Part shown: positions 8,729 through 16,114 of the stretch, piece by piece
Position numbering within the stretch: the first letter of the stretch is position 1
How the letters are laid out: each line of letters starts with the position of its first letter
Source: Anaerolineales bacterium
GTDB lineage: Bacteria > Chloroflexota > Anaerolineae > Anaerolineales > UBA11579
Assembly (NCBI GenBank): GCA_025808555.1
Contig: CP075526.1
Span: 1-64,000 of the forward strand
DNA length: 64,000 nt
Direction of reading: 5' to 3'
Made by a program: the position numbers and the translations under genes
Notes under the pieces: generated by a model
The model's database searches: none
What the model was told of the DNA's origin: nothing
Seen by the model: only the letters and a program-made list of their open reading frames with translations

Positions 8729-9894
8729 TGGGCTTTCTGGACAAACTACGCGGCGGCGAAAAGGCTCAGCCGTTGGAGCCGGGCCTGTTCTCGTACACCT
8801 CGCCGCCCAGCCACCCAAACCACTATCGCCTGCACCTGCGGGTTGAGCCCGGCGGCGAAGGCCTGCTGGTGATCAACGCCAGCACGGTGCTGCACCTCAA
8901 CCAGACCGCCACGGAAATGGCTTGGCACTTCATCCGCCTGACGCCGCCGGAACAAGTGGCCGAGCAGATCGCCAAGCGTTACAGCACCGACAAGAAGCAT
9001 GCGGCTGACGATTACGCCGAGTTCGCCAAGACGGTGCAGACCCTGATCGAAACGCCGGACCTTGACCCGGTCACCTATCTGGACGTAGACCGCGCCACGC
9101 CTTACGAAGACTTGAGCGCGCCGTACCGCCTGGATATTGCCCTGACCTATCGCCTGCCGGAGGGCGCCCCCACCGATGCAGCGCCCAGCAAGCGGGTGGA
9201 GCGCGAGCTGAGCACCGCAGAGTGGAAGCAAGTGATCGACAAGGCCTACGAAGCCGGCATCCCGCACATCACCTTCACCGGCGGCGAGCCGACCCTGCGC
9301 GAGGACCTGGCCGAGCTGCTGGCGCACGCCGAGACGCGCGGGCTGGTGACCGGCCTGGTGACCGATGGCCACAAGCTCACCGACACACGCTACCTGAAGA
9401 CCCTGCTGGACGCCGGGCTGGACCATGCCATGATCGTACTGCAACCCAGCGGCACGCAGACCTGGGACTCGTTGGCTAGCTTTGCCTACTGGCGGGAAGT
9501 GCTGAACGACGACATCTTCATCGCCGCCCATCTAACACTGACCAAGGACAATGCGGCCCAGGCCAATGGGCTTATCGACAAGCTGTCTGGCAGCGGCATC
9601 CGCGCCCTTTCGCTGAGCGAAGCGGACAGCTCGCTCAGCGAGGCGCTACAGGCCGCCCGCGACCATGCGGCGGCGCTGAACCTGCCGCTGGTGTGGGACC
9701 TGCCGGTCCCATATTCGGCGCTCAATCCGGTCAGCCTGGAGCTAGCGGCTGCGCACGGCCGGGAGTTGCCCCAAGGGGCAGGCAAGGCCTGGCTGTACGT
9801 GGAGCCAGACGGCGATGTGCTGCCGGGCCAGGGCACGAACAAGGTGTTGGGTAATTTTGTACGCGATGGTTGGGATGTGATCTGGGGGAAGTAG
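8728..9894 (+). CDS. Cysteine-free radical-SAM-like protein with PqqD-like N-terminus
   Basis: A 388-residue protein clearly related to the intact radical SAM enzyme encoded at 12238-13857. Both have an N-terminal PqqD-like region (LHLRVEPGGEG, VLHLNQTATEMAW), then PY-x-x-DIALTY, TFTGGEPTLREDL, and near the end EPDGDVLPGQG. Where the intact enzyme has CNNECPHC this protein reads RLPEGAPTDAA, and it contains no cysteine at all, so it cannot hold a [4Fe-4S] cluster by the usual motif. It also stops where the SPASM domain would begin. GGAGGAGG precedes the ATG inside the Cys-tail gene. A substrate-binding or regulatory partner of the intact enzyme is the likely role; a decaying duplicate is possible, although the frame is undamaged. 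Confidence 0.8.
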   Translation: MGFLDKLRGGEKAQPLEPGLFSYTSPPSHPNHYRLHLRVEPGGEGLLVINASTVLHLNQTATEMAWHFIRLTPPEQVAEQIAKRYSTDKKHAADDYAEFAKTVQTLIETPDLDPVTYLDVDRATPYEDLSAPYRLDIALTYRLPEGAPTDAAPSKRVERELSTAEWKQVIDKAYEAGIPHITFTGGEPTLREDLAELLAHAETRGLVTGLVTDGHKLTDTRYLKTLLDAGLDHAMIVLQPSGTQTWDSLASFAYWREVLNDDIFIAAHLTLTKDNAAQANGLIDKLSGSGIRALSLSEADSSLSEALQAARDHAAALNLPLVWDLPVPYSALNPVSLELAAAHGRELPQGAGKAWLYVEPDGDVLPGQGTNKVLGNFVRDGWDVIWGK

Positions 9895-9944
9895 ATCACA
9901 AAGAAAACTGAAAAATATCTGTTGCTACAACAGCAGTTCAATAA

Positions 9945-9968
9945 GTCGCCTTGTGGCGGTTTTCTTAT
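9945..9968 (+). terminator. Weak intrinsic terminator candidate
   Basis: A 4-bp stem CGCC-TTGT-GGCG (9947-9958) is followed by GTTTTCTTA. The stem is short, so this is tentative. Confidence 0.35.
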
Positions 9969-10041
9969 CCTCGCCATATATCGTCATCTCGATCATTTAG
10001 CAGCGGGGCATATACAGTTCATGTAAATAGTGAGAGCTCTT

Positions 10042-10548
10042 GTGAATTGGAAAAATAAAAGCCTCGTATTTTTTGTTGTTATGGCCTTAATTTCCTGTTC
10101 GGGAAGTAGAGTAACGCGTGCTAACCCAACAGAACTTGCTTTGACTGCGGAGTATTCTCTAGCGGCAAGGGAATTAATCGAAACCCATGAAGAAAGCAAG
10201 CTGGATTCCTTGTCTTTTGCTGGTCCAGACCGATTAGTAATCCTTAAAGCACAGGTAGAGGACTTGATAGTGATAGAGGCTACAGCGGAGAAGCTAAGGG
10301 TAATTGCTTGTGTTAAAAGCACCTTGGTTCAACTAGATAGTGCTAACGAGCCGATAACCGACCCTTGGACTCGCGAATTCCGCGGAGTGTACATTTTTGT
10401 GCCTGAAAATGACCGATGGAGGCTAGCGAATTTTCTAGATACCACTGACCCTGAGCAAACATATCAGGATTGGGATTCTCTGCCGGAGGATTTAAAGAGC
10501 TTAAGTGGACCAATAGAGGATTTTGCTTTTAAGCAATGTGTGCCATGA
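10042..10548 (+). CDS. Putative lipoprotein of unknown function
   Basis: A 168-residue protein with a basic start, a hydrophobic stretch (LVFFVVMAL) and a lipobox-like ISC, with the candidate lipidated Cys at residue 19. I choose the GTG at 10042 because TGAGAG sits five bases upstream; a GTG at 10030 is also possible. The rest is acidic and shows no family I recognise. Base composition is clearly more AT-rich than its neighbours, which suggests later acquisition. It lies alone between two converging parts of the radical SAM locus, so a link to that system is not implied. Confidence 0.6.
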   Translation: MNWKNKSLVFFVVMALISCSGSRVTRANPTELALTAEYSLAARELIETHEESKLDSLSFAGPDRLVILKAQVEDLIVIEATAEKLRVIACVKSTLVQLDSANEPITDPWTREFRGVYIFVPENDRWRLANFLDTTDPEQTYQDWDSLPEDLKSLSGPIEDFAFKQCVP

Positions 10549-10654
10549 AAAAAGCTTCGAAGAAGCACTAGCCGGGCAGATCAAAAAGGGCAAGCCAGCG
10601 AAAACTCTGATTCTCGAATTAGCTGAGCTCGGCGTACTTGACATCTTTATATTA

Positions 10655-10705
10655 GATTGCTTCGTCCGCACTGCTACGCAGTGCAGTCCTCGCAATGACG
10701 GGGAA
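10655..10705. repeat. Hairpin repeat, GATTGCTTCG...GCAATGACGG family, copy 1
   Basis: An internal stem GCACTGC-TAC-GCAGTGC (10668-10684) lies within a unit that recurs at 28351-28398, where the stem reads GCGCTGC-TAC-GCAGCGC. The matched change on both arms indicates that the pairing is conserved. Confidence 0.75.
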
Positions 10706-11707
10706 TCACCCATAAAACGTAGTCCTGCGGATATCGCTCAGCAGCGCGGCTGTGACCGCGTCGGCATCATCGCCGAGGTCTAGCTTGACGTCGCGCTCGT
10801 CTACGATGCCGTCCAGCTCGGCGTAGACGGCTTGTACCCATTGGGCGAAGGTTCGCGGACCTAAGGCGACCGGCTGCTTGCGCAGCCATTGGGGCACGTA
10901 GGAGTAATCAGGCTGGTCGAGGACGCTGACGAAATCAGCGCCTAGCAGCACCCAGCCCAGATTGCGGTTGAAGATGCGCTCGCGGTCAAAGGTCAGCTTG
11001 CCGTCGCTGCGGGCTTCCTTCGGGGCACGGTCAATGATGAGGTCGTAGTAGGTGCGGGTTTCATCCAAGCTGTAGCCCCCCGCCCGCCCGGCCACATAGC
11101 GCACCAGCGGCTGCACCGCCACGCCTAGGTCGAGCTGGCAGACCGGCACGCCGGGATGGCTCTCGATAATTTCTAAGAACGGCTCTTCAAACTTGTGCAG
11201 GGAGGCGTTGATGGCCTGAGCGGCCAGGCGGCGGCGTTCGCCGCGCTCCTGGGCGGTGAGCTGCAGCCCGTGGGTGCAGAAGGCTTCGTCCACTTCGACG
11301 GTGAACGGCTCGCCGTGGGTCTGGCGCAGAACGCCCTTTTTCAAAAGCTCGAACAGCAGCAAGGCCAGGGTGATATTGATCGGCCGGCCGAGCAGCACGG
11401 CTGCCTCGGGCGGCGTGAGGCCGCGCTTCACGCCGCCGCCCTCGATGCGGGCTACGGCGGGCAGATAGCTGGCTGCCTGCGCCCGACGCCATGCGGCCCA
11501 GGCCAGTGCGGCGAGTAGCGGAATGAAGGCCAGCGGCAGCGCGGCGGGCACGGCCCAGAATAGCGCCAGGAGCCCGCCTCCCAGGGCGGCGAAGGGCAGC
11601 TTGCCGTGGCCACGGGCCAGCTGCAAGAACAATAGCCACAGCAACGCCGTGAACACGGCGGCTATGGCTATGCGCAGGATGGCGTTAGCTTCGAAGGCGG
11701 CAAGCAT
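10706..11707 (-). CDS. Membrane protein related to the cytoplasmic half of the DUF2207-type protein
   Basis: A 333-residue protein starting with about three membrane helices (residues 8-30, 38-60 and 62-72), then a soluble domain. Its IEGGGVKRGLTPPEAAVLL and LLFELLKKGVL parallel VEGHGIKRGLTAPEAAILL and MFSVVKKGAAEV of the protein at 7040-8728, so the two share this cytoplasmic domain. It has neither the extracellular beta domain nor a Cys tail. The ATG overlaps the stop of the transposase gene (TAATG). With the radical SAM gene it forms a minus-strand unit facing the plus-strand one, which suggests both units act in one system. Confidence 0.72.
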   Translation of the reverse strand: MLAAFEANAILRIAIAAVFTALLWLLFLQLARGHGKLPFAALGGGLLALFWAVPAALPLAFIPLLAALAWAAWRRAQAASYLPAVARIEGGGVKRGLTPPEAAVLLGRPINITLALLLFELLKKGVLRQTHGEPFTVEVDEAFCTHGLQLTAQERGERRRLAAQAINASLHKFEEPFLEIIESHPGVPVCQLDLGVAVQPLVRYVAGRAGGYSLDETRTYYDLIIDRAPKEARSDGKLTFDRERIFNRNLGWVLLGADFVSVLDQPDYSYVPQWLRKQPVALGPRTFAQWVQAVYAELDGIVDERDVKLDLGDDADAVTAALLSDIRRTTFYG

Positions 11708-12231
11708 TATTGCCCTGCCTCCTGGCTCAGCAGCAACGGATTGTAGAGGATGTATTCGCGGAACTTATTGAGTTCGGATTCATCACGAATAATGCGATCA
11801 AAGTAGTTTCGCTGCCAAACACTACGGCCAATTCGCTGACTGACCTTGGATTTGAATCCAGCGATGATGGATCCGAGTGAGTTAGGTTCGCGACGAAGAC
11901 GAGAGTTATGTAGGGGCGCACCGCGGTGCGCCCCTAACGAATTCCGATTTGGGGAACCGTCGCTTGCTAAAGGTTTCCCCTGGAGAAGCAAAATTGCGTG
12001 AAAGTGGTCTGGCATTACAACAAATTCATCCAAAGAAACATCGCTGCGCAAGTCAGATGTCTTTCTCCATTCTTCAACCACGATTTGGCCAGCCTCATGC
12101 AACACAATCTGCTCACCAACCAGTCTTCCAAAAATGGCTTCACGATTCTTCGAAACCAAGGTAACAAAATAAGCTCCTGGCAACGAATAATCGTAACCCT
12201 GGAGCCTATTGGAATCTCTGCGCAGTTTCAA
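11707..12231 (-). CDS. REP-associated tyrosine transposase (RAYT), IS200/IS605-like Y1 family
   Basis: A 174-residue single-stranded-DNA transposase of the Y1/HUH class. Diagnostic features are the opening RLQGYDYSLPGAYFVTL, the metal-binding HFH in VMPDHFHAILLL, GSIIAGFKSKVSQ, and VWQRNYFDRIIRDESELNKFREYI, which includes the expected catalytic Tyr. RAYTs are domesticated transposases thought to move or process REP hairpins. The start codon appears to be TTG. It lies just after the radical SAM stop and its own stop overlaps the next start, so it is embedded in that operon. A perfect 26-bp REP-like palindrome lies inside its coding sequence at 11911-11936. Confidence 0.93.
   Translation of the reverse strand: MKLRRDSNRLQGYDYSLPGAYFVTLVSKNREAIFGRLVGEQIVLHEAGQIVVEEWRKTSDLRSDVSLDEFVVMPDHFHAILLLQGKPLASDGSPNRNSLGAHRGAPLHNSRLRREPNSLGSIIAGFKSKVSQRIGRSVWQRNYFDRIIRDESELNKFREYILYNPLLLSQEAGQ
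11911..11936. repeat. Perfect 26-bp REP-like palindrome inside the RAYT gene
   Basis: TAGGGGCGCACCG is followed directly by its reverse complement. It is translated in frame (around GAHRGAPLHN). A sister palindrome with the same TAGGGGCGCA arm lies at 63491-63514. Confidence 0.85.
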
Positions 12232-12237
12232 AGCAAA

Positions 12238-13857
12238 CTATTGAATCTCGTCGAGGGAGATCATGTCAAAGTTGCCGCTGGCACGCGTCTTGGTGCGCGT
12301 GGTACTGGGCGACGGCGTGAAGCCGCCGGCGGGAATGTACCCGGCGGTATGAGAGTGCCCCTTGACCTGGTGGGCCGAACTGCCAGTGCCACAGCTGCCA
12401 CTGCAGCCCGAGCAACCGCCGCCGCTGCCCTCGGCGACACGCACACCGTCACGCGCTTCGCGCTCGATGCGGCAGCCGCCGCCGCATAGCGGCAAGTCAG
12501 GACAGGTCCAGCATTTTTCGGGCAGGCCATAGCCCTTGGGATCGAGCTCGCGGTAGCGGAAGCTGCGGAACAGCTCACCGTCCCAGATCTGCTCCCACGG
12601 GTCATGCAGGATGTTACCAGCGGAAACGTAGTACGACTGGCACGGCAGCACGTTGCCGTTGGGCTCAATGCACAGCGAGTATTCGCCGGCGTTGCAGCGC
12701 TTGGCGCCGATCTCAAGCTCCACCGGCGACATGCGGCAGTACTCGGTGGGCGTGTACCACAGGAAGCGCATGCCCAGCTCGCGGGCCTTGTCTCGCACGC
12801 GCACCAGCAGGGCCGGCATCTCTTTTTCGTCAATGGCGTTGGAGTGGGCAAAACCACCACCGGAGTAGATCAGCCCGTTCATGGCAAAGGTGCGGATACC
12901 GAGCGAGTACAAGAACTCGATGATCTCTTCGACGTGGCCCATGTTGGCGCGCATCAGGGTGGTGTTGGTGATCACATGGACACGGCTGGCGATAGCATTC
13001 TCGATGCCTTGCACGGTCTGGTGCCAGGCCTTAGCGCCCATCATGGCGTTGTGCACATCCGGGCGGTTGGAGTCGAGCGTGAACTGCACATGGTTCAGGC
13101 CGGCTTCGGCCAGCTGCTGCATGTACTCGTTGTGAGCGATGTGTCGGCCGTTGGTATTGAGGCCGACAACCATGCCAAGCTGGTCGGCATAGCGGATGAC
13201 CTGCGGCAGGTCCGGGTGCAGGGTCGCCTCGCCGCCGGTGAGGATGAGGTGCGGCACGCCCAGCTCAGCCAGGCGGTCGAGCACGGCGTACCACTCCTGC
13301 AAGTGCAGCGAGGGCATGTTGAGGCGATCAGCCTCGTTGTAGCAGTGTGGGCACTCGTTGTTGCAGCCGTAGGTGAGTGCAATGTCTACTTTATAGGGCG
13401 CGTTGACTTCCACGCTGAACATCGGCGACATCTCGAGGGTATCGCTCAGTTCGCAGGTCGGGCAGTCGCCGTCCGGGTGGGCGAAGCCCTCGACCATGTC
13501 GTAGATCTGGGTCAGCTCGCGCTCGATCTGGGCCAGCGGCGCCTCAGGGTGCCAGCCGCCAATACGGGCACGAGCCTGCGGCCGCGGCACGCCGTCTAGG
13601 GCCATCTTGGCCATCAGGGCAGCAGTGTGGTTGAGGTGGACTACATCGGTCACGTCCACAAACATGACGCCGTTGCCGCTGGGCTCGATGCGCAGATGAA
13701 TACGCATGCTGCGCCCGTTGGCCATGGCGATGTCGTAGGCGTGCAAACCGATGCGGGGTTTTTCGGGCTGGGAAAAGGCGGCCATGAAGTTGGCCGTATC
13801 GCTGCGAAGTCCCTGCCAGAGCTTTTTGACCGAAGCGGAACGTATATCGAGCGCCAT
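12238..13857 (-). CDS. Radical SAM/SPASM enzyme with PqqD-like N-terminus and Cys/Gly-rich tail
   Basis: A 539-residue putative peptide-modifying enzyme. Residues about 50-125 resemble PqqD, the RiPP recognition element. The radical SAM core starts at PYKVDIALTY with CxxxCxxC at Cys165, Cys169 and Cys172 and LTGGEATL at about 207. A SPASM-type region supplies Cys388, 396, 406, 449, 452, 458 and 462 for auxiliary clusters. Beyond it is an extra tail with GSGGGCSGCSGSCGTGSS (Cys482, 485, 489) and a Ser/Thr-rich end. SPASM enzymes typically form thioether or C-C crosslinks on ribosomal peptides or modify a partner protein. No small precursor gene is visible; the Cys tail of the protein at 7040-8728 is the best nearby substrate. 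A TATACT box seven bases upstream suggests a leaderless mRNA. Confidence 0.9.
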   Translation of the reverse strand: MALDIRSASVKKLWQGLRSDTANFMAAFSQPEKPRIGLHAYDIAMANGRSMRIHLRIEPSGNGVMFVDVTDVVHLNHTAALMAKMALDGVPRPQARARIGGWHPEAPLAQIERELTQIYDMVEGFAHPDGDCPTCELSDTLEMSPMFSVEVNAPYKVDIALTYGCNNECPHCYNEADRLNMPSLHLQEWYAVLDRLAELGVPHLILTGGEATLHPDLPQVIRYADQLGMVVGLNTNGRHIAHNEYMQQLAEAGLNHVQFTLDSNRPDVHNAMMGAKAWHQTVQGIENAIASRVHVITNTTLMRANMGHVEEIIEFLYSLGIRTFAMNGLIYSGGGFAHSNAIDEKEMPALLVRVRDKARELGMRFLWYTPTEYCRMSPVELEIGAKRCNAGEYSLCIEPNGNVLPCQSYYVSAGNILHDPWEQIWDGELFRSFRYRELDPKGYGLPEKCWTCPDLPLCGGGCRIEREARDGVRVAEGSGGGCSGCSGSCGTGSSAHQVKGHSHTAGYIPAGGFTPSPSTTRTKTRASGNFDMISLDEIQ

Positions 13858-13899
13858 AAATGTAAGTATACGCGATTAAGCCAATAATCGATTAGTCTA

Positions 13900-14655
13900 T
13901 TGGTTATCCCTATGCTTGAGCCCACGGCAGCCCACCAACGCTATATGCAGCAAGCCGCCTGGACTGCGCCGGCGCGGCGTCATCTGTTGGCGGCGGCCGG
14001 GCTGCCCAATGCCCGCGGCGTGCTGGAAGTGGGCTGTGGCACCGGCGCAGTCCTAGGCACGATCACTGCGCCTGCAGGCGCAGTGATCGTGGGCCTGGAT
14101 ATTGACCGTGCCGCCCTGCCGCTGGCGCGGCAGCACGCGCCAGATGCAGCGCTGACGGCGGGGGACGCGCACGCACTGCCCTACCCTGACGCTTGCTTTG
14201 ACATTGCCTTCTGCCACTTTGTGCTGCTGTGGGTGGCCGAGCCTGCCAAAACGCTGGCCGAGATGCGCCGCGTGGTGCGCCCCGGCGGCGCGGTGCTGGT
14301 GCTGGCCGAGCCGGACTATACCCAGCGTATCGACGAGCCAGCCGAGCTGGCCGCGCTGGGCCAGGCACAGACCGAGGCGTTGAGCGCCCGCGGGACAGAC
14401 CCTGCGGTTGGCGGCCGCCTGCCGGCGCTGTTTGCTGCGGCCGGGCTGCAGGTGGTGGACGCCGGGCCGCTGCAAACCAGCTGCCCCAGCGCCAGCACCG
14501 CCGCCGAGGAAGCCAGCATGCTGCGCGCCGACCTGAGCGGACATGTGCCCGCCGAGCAGCTGGAGCGCTGGCTGGCACAGGATGCGGCGGCCTGGGCAGC
14601 GGGCACCCGCAAACTGCAAGTGCCTACATACTACGCGCTGGGGCGGGTCAGCTAG
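13900..14655 (+). CDS. Class I SAM-dependent methyltransferase
   Basis: A 251-residue Rossmann-fold methyltransferase. Motif I is VLEVGCGTGAVLG, followed by VGLDIDRAALPLAR, DAHALPYPDACFDIAFC and the post-core MRRVVRPGGAVLVLAEP, as in the UbiE/COQ5-like Methyltransf_11 family. The substrate is unknown. The ATG at 13900 is chosen, but ATG 13912 (MLEPTAAHQRY) is equally plausible and neither has a ribosome site. It is divergent from the radical SAM gene with only 42 bp between, so the two share an upstream region. Confidence 0.85.
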   Translation: MVIPMLEPTAAHQRYMQQAAWTAPARRHLLAAAGLPNARGVLEVGCGTGAVLGTITAPAGAVIVGLDIDRAALPLARQHAPDAALTAGDAHALPYPDACFDIAFCHFVLLWVAEPAKTLAEMRRVVRPGGAVLVLAEPDYTQRIDEPAELAALGQAQTEALSARGTDPAVGGRLPALFAAAGLQVVDAGPLQTSCPSASTAAEEASMLRADLSGHVPAEQLERWLAQDAAAWAAGTRKLQVPTYYALGRVS

Positions 14656-14658
14656 CTT

Positions 14659-14689
14659 TTGAAACTTATTGGTCCTCAAAGCGTATAAT
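14659..14689 (+). promoter_or_regulatory. Promoter for the LiaI/LiaF-like membrane protein
   Basis: TTGAAA (14659-14664) and a perfect TATAAT (14684-14689) with a 19-bp spacer, just after the methyltransferase stop. Confidence 0.5.
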
Positions 14690-14706
14690 CATCAGACGGA
14701 GGCTTC

Positions 14707-15363
14707 ATGCTCAAAGACAGCCGCAACATTCTTGGACTCGTACTCATCCTGGCCGGCGCCTTCCTGGCGCTGGAGCAGTTTGACCTGATCCCCGGCTCGG
14801 CGCGGGATGGCTTCTTTGGTGTGCTGCTGGCCATCGCGGCGGTGGCGCTGTTCACGCTGTTCCTGGCGGACCGCAGCCGCTGGTGGGCTGTGATGGTGGG
14901 CTGCTTCGTTTCCGGCCTGGCGCTCGTGAGTCTTCTGGGCACTTTCTTGCCTGAGGTGAGCGAAAACCTGGGCGGGCCGATCTTTTTGGGCTTCATGAGC
15001 CTGGGCTTCCTTTCGGTGTTCACCTTGAACCGCGAGATGTGGTGGGCGCTCATCCCCGGCGGCGTGATGCTCTCGCTGGCAGCCGTGGCGTACTTTGAAA
15101 GCCGCCCCGGCAACCTGCCCTTTGATCCATCCGGATTGCTCTTCATTGGCTTGGGGCTTACTTTCCTACTGCTTTCCACGGTAAAGGTCGGCACGCAGCG
15201 AATGGGCTGGGGCATCTACCCTGGCATTCCGCTGCTGCTGTTTGGTCTGATGCTGGCGCTGGGTTTTGAAGCGCTGTGGTCTTATATTGGACCGCTGATG
15301 CTGATCGGTGGCGGCGCATGGCTGCTGTACAGCTCGCTACGCAAAACAAAAAACGGCGCCTGA
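14707..15363 (+). CDS. Multi-pass membrane protein, LiaI/LiaF transmembrane-like
   Basis: A 218-residue protein with about six or seven hydrophobic helices. The start LKDSRNILGLVLILAGAFLAL resembles the transmembrane region of LiaI/LiaF-type envelope stress proteins, and a second similar block near residue 165 (GWGIYPGIPLLLFGLMLAL) suggests an internal repeat. There is no C-terminal soluble LiaF domain. GGAGG lies six bases before the ATG. A role in envelope stress sensing is only a guess; the neighbouring sigma/anti-sigma pair is convergent, not cotranscribed. Confidence 0.65.
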   Translation: MLKDSRNILGLVLILAGAFLALEQFDLIPGSARDGFFGVLLAIAAVALFTLFLADRSRWWAVMVGCFVSGLALVSLLGTFLPEVSENLGGPIFLGFMSLGFLSVFTLNREMWWALIPGGVMLSLAAVAYFESRPGNLPFDPSGLLFIGLGLTFLLLSTVKVGTQRMGWGIYPGIPLLLFGLMLALGFEALWSYIGPLMLIGGGAWLLYSSLRKTKNGA

Positions 15364-15380
15364 GCGCCGTTTTTTTTTAT
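15350..15380. terminator. Bidirectional terminator overlapping a stop codon
   Basis: ACGGCGCC-TG-AGCGCCGT (15353-15370) is flanked by A- and T-runs. The TGA of the membrane protein gene is in the hairpin loop, so its last codons form the terminator arm. Confidence 0.88.
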
Positions 15381-16114
15381 TGAATTGATCCGGCAACGCG
15401 CAGGAGTTCATCCAGCGGCAGGTTGCCTTCCAAACGATAGGTAAGCTCGCCTACCTGCCAGATGAGAGCAGGCGCCTGCACTAGGATGCCTGAGCCCACG
15501 TCATTGCCAAAGCGCAAAAGGTGGCTTCCAATCACCAGGGCAGCCGGATGGCCGTTGACTTGCAAAGTCTGCACTGTTTGTGGCTCGGTCTTGCTGAGGA
15601 ATGCCCCTTGGGCAAGGATATACAGCGCCAATTGGGGAGTTGTGTGCTCATCCATCCAGAGCAGGATGGCAAAGGGATCCTGATCCACATACTGCAAGTA
15701 AACGCGGTCGGGTTTACCCAGGCTGGGTGGATATGCTGGCAGGCTGAATGTAAAGCCCATCTCAGCCTGCGCCTGCTCCAGAGTGGTTTCGCCATCCAGT
15801 TCGCTGAGTGGCACAATCTGGCCATATTCGCCAGTAGACCAAGGTTCCCAGGCGACAGGGGAAACGCCCTCGGGCGGCAAGGCGATCTGCACGCTACCCA
15901 CCTGCAGAAATTCCAGCACACGAGCGCGCACATCCGGCACGGCCAGCAGGCTAGCGGCCATGGCCAGCAAGGCGCCCAGCGCCCAACCCAGCCGCAAAGC
16001 CGGCCGGGGGCGTTCGGCGGCAGACGCGGCCAGATCAGGAGTTATTGGATACGGTAACTGGCGCCCGGCCTGCAACAGGGCTTGCTCCAGCTTTACGATT
16101 GCGCGTTCATTCAT
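15377..16114 (-). CDS. Putative membrane-bound anti-sigma factor
   Basis: A 245-residue protein with a short cytoplasmic N-terminus (about 1-45), one membrane helix (about 46-66, GWALGALLAMAASLLAV) and an extracellular domain rich in Pro and aromatic residues, ending LTYRLEGNLPLDELLRVAGSI. That ending is the DUF4367-like pattern common in anti-sigma proteins of Gram-positive and Chloroflexota lineages. The ATG at 16114 lies within the 3' end of the sigma gene (8-bp overlap), giving the classic coupled sigma/anti-sigma order. No zinc-binding HxxxCxxC is present, so it is not a ZAS-type anti-sigma. Confidence 0.72.
   Translation of the reverse strand: MNERAIVKLEQALLQAGRQLPYPITPDLAASAAERPRPALRLGWALGALLAMAASLLAVPDVRARVLEFLQVGSVQIALPPEGVSPVAWEPWSTGEYGQIVPLSELDGETTLEQAQAEMGFTFSLPAYPPSLGKPDRVYLQYVDQDPFAILLWMDEHTTPQLALYILAQGAFLSKTEPQTVQTLQVNGHPAALVIGSHLLRFGNDVGSGILVQAPALIWQVGELTYRLEGNLPLDELLRVAGSIQ

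Noticed and set aside
12238-13857. The radical SAM enzyme as a coenzyme PQQ (PqqE) protein
   Set aside because: No pqqA, pqqB or pqqC is nearby and the Cys/Gly tail and fused PqqD-like region point to another SPASM subfamily.
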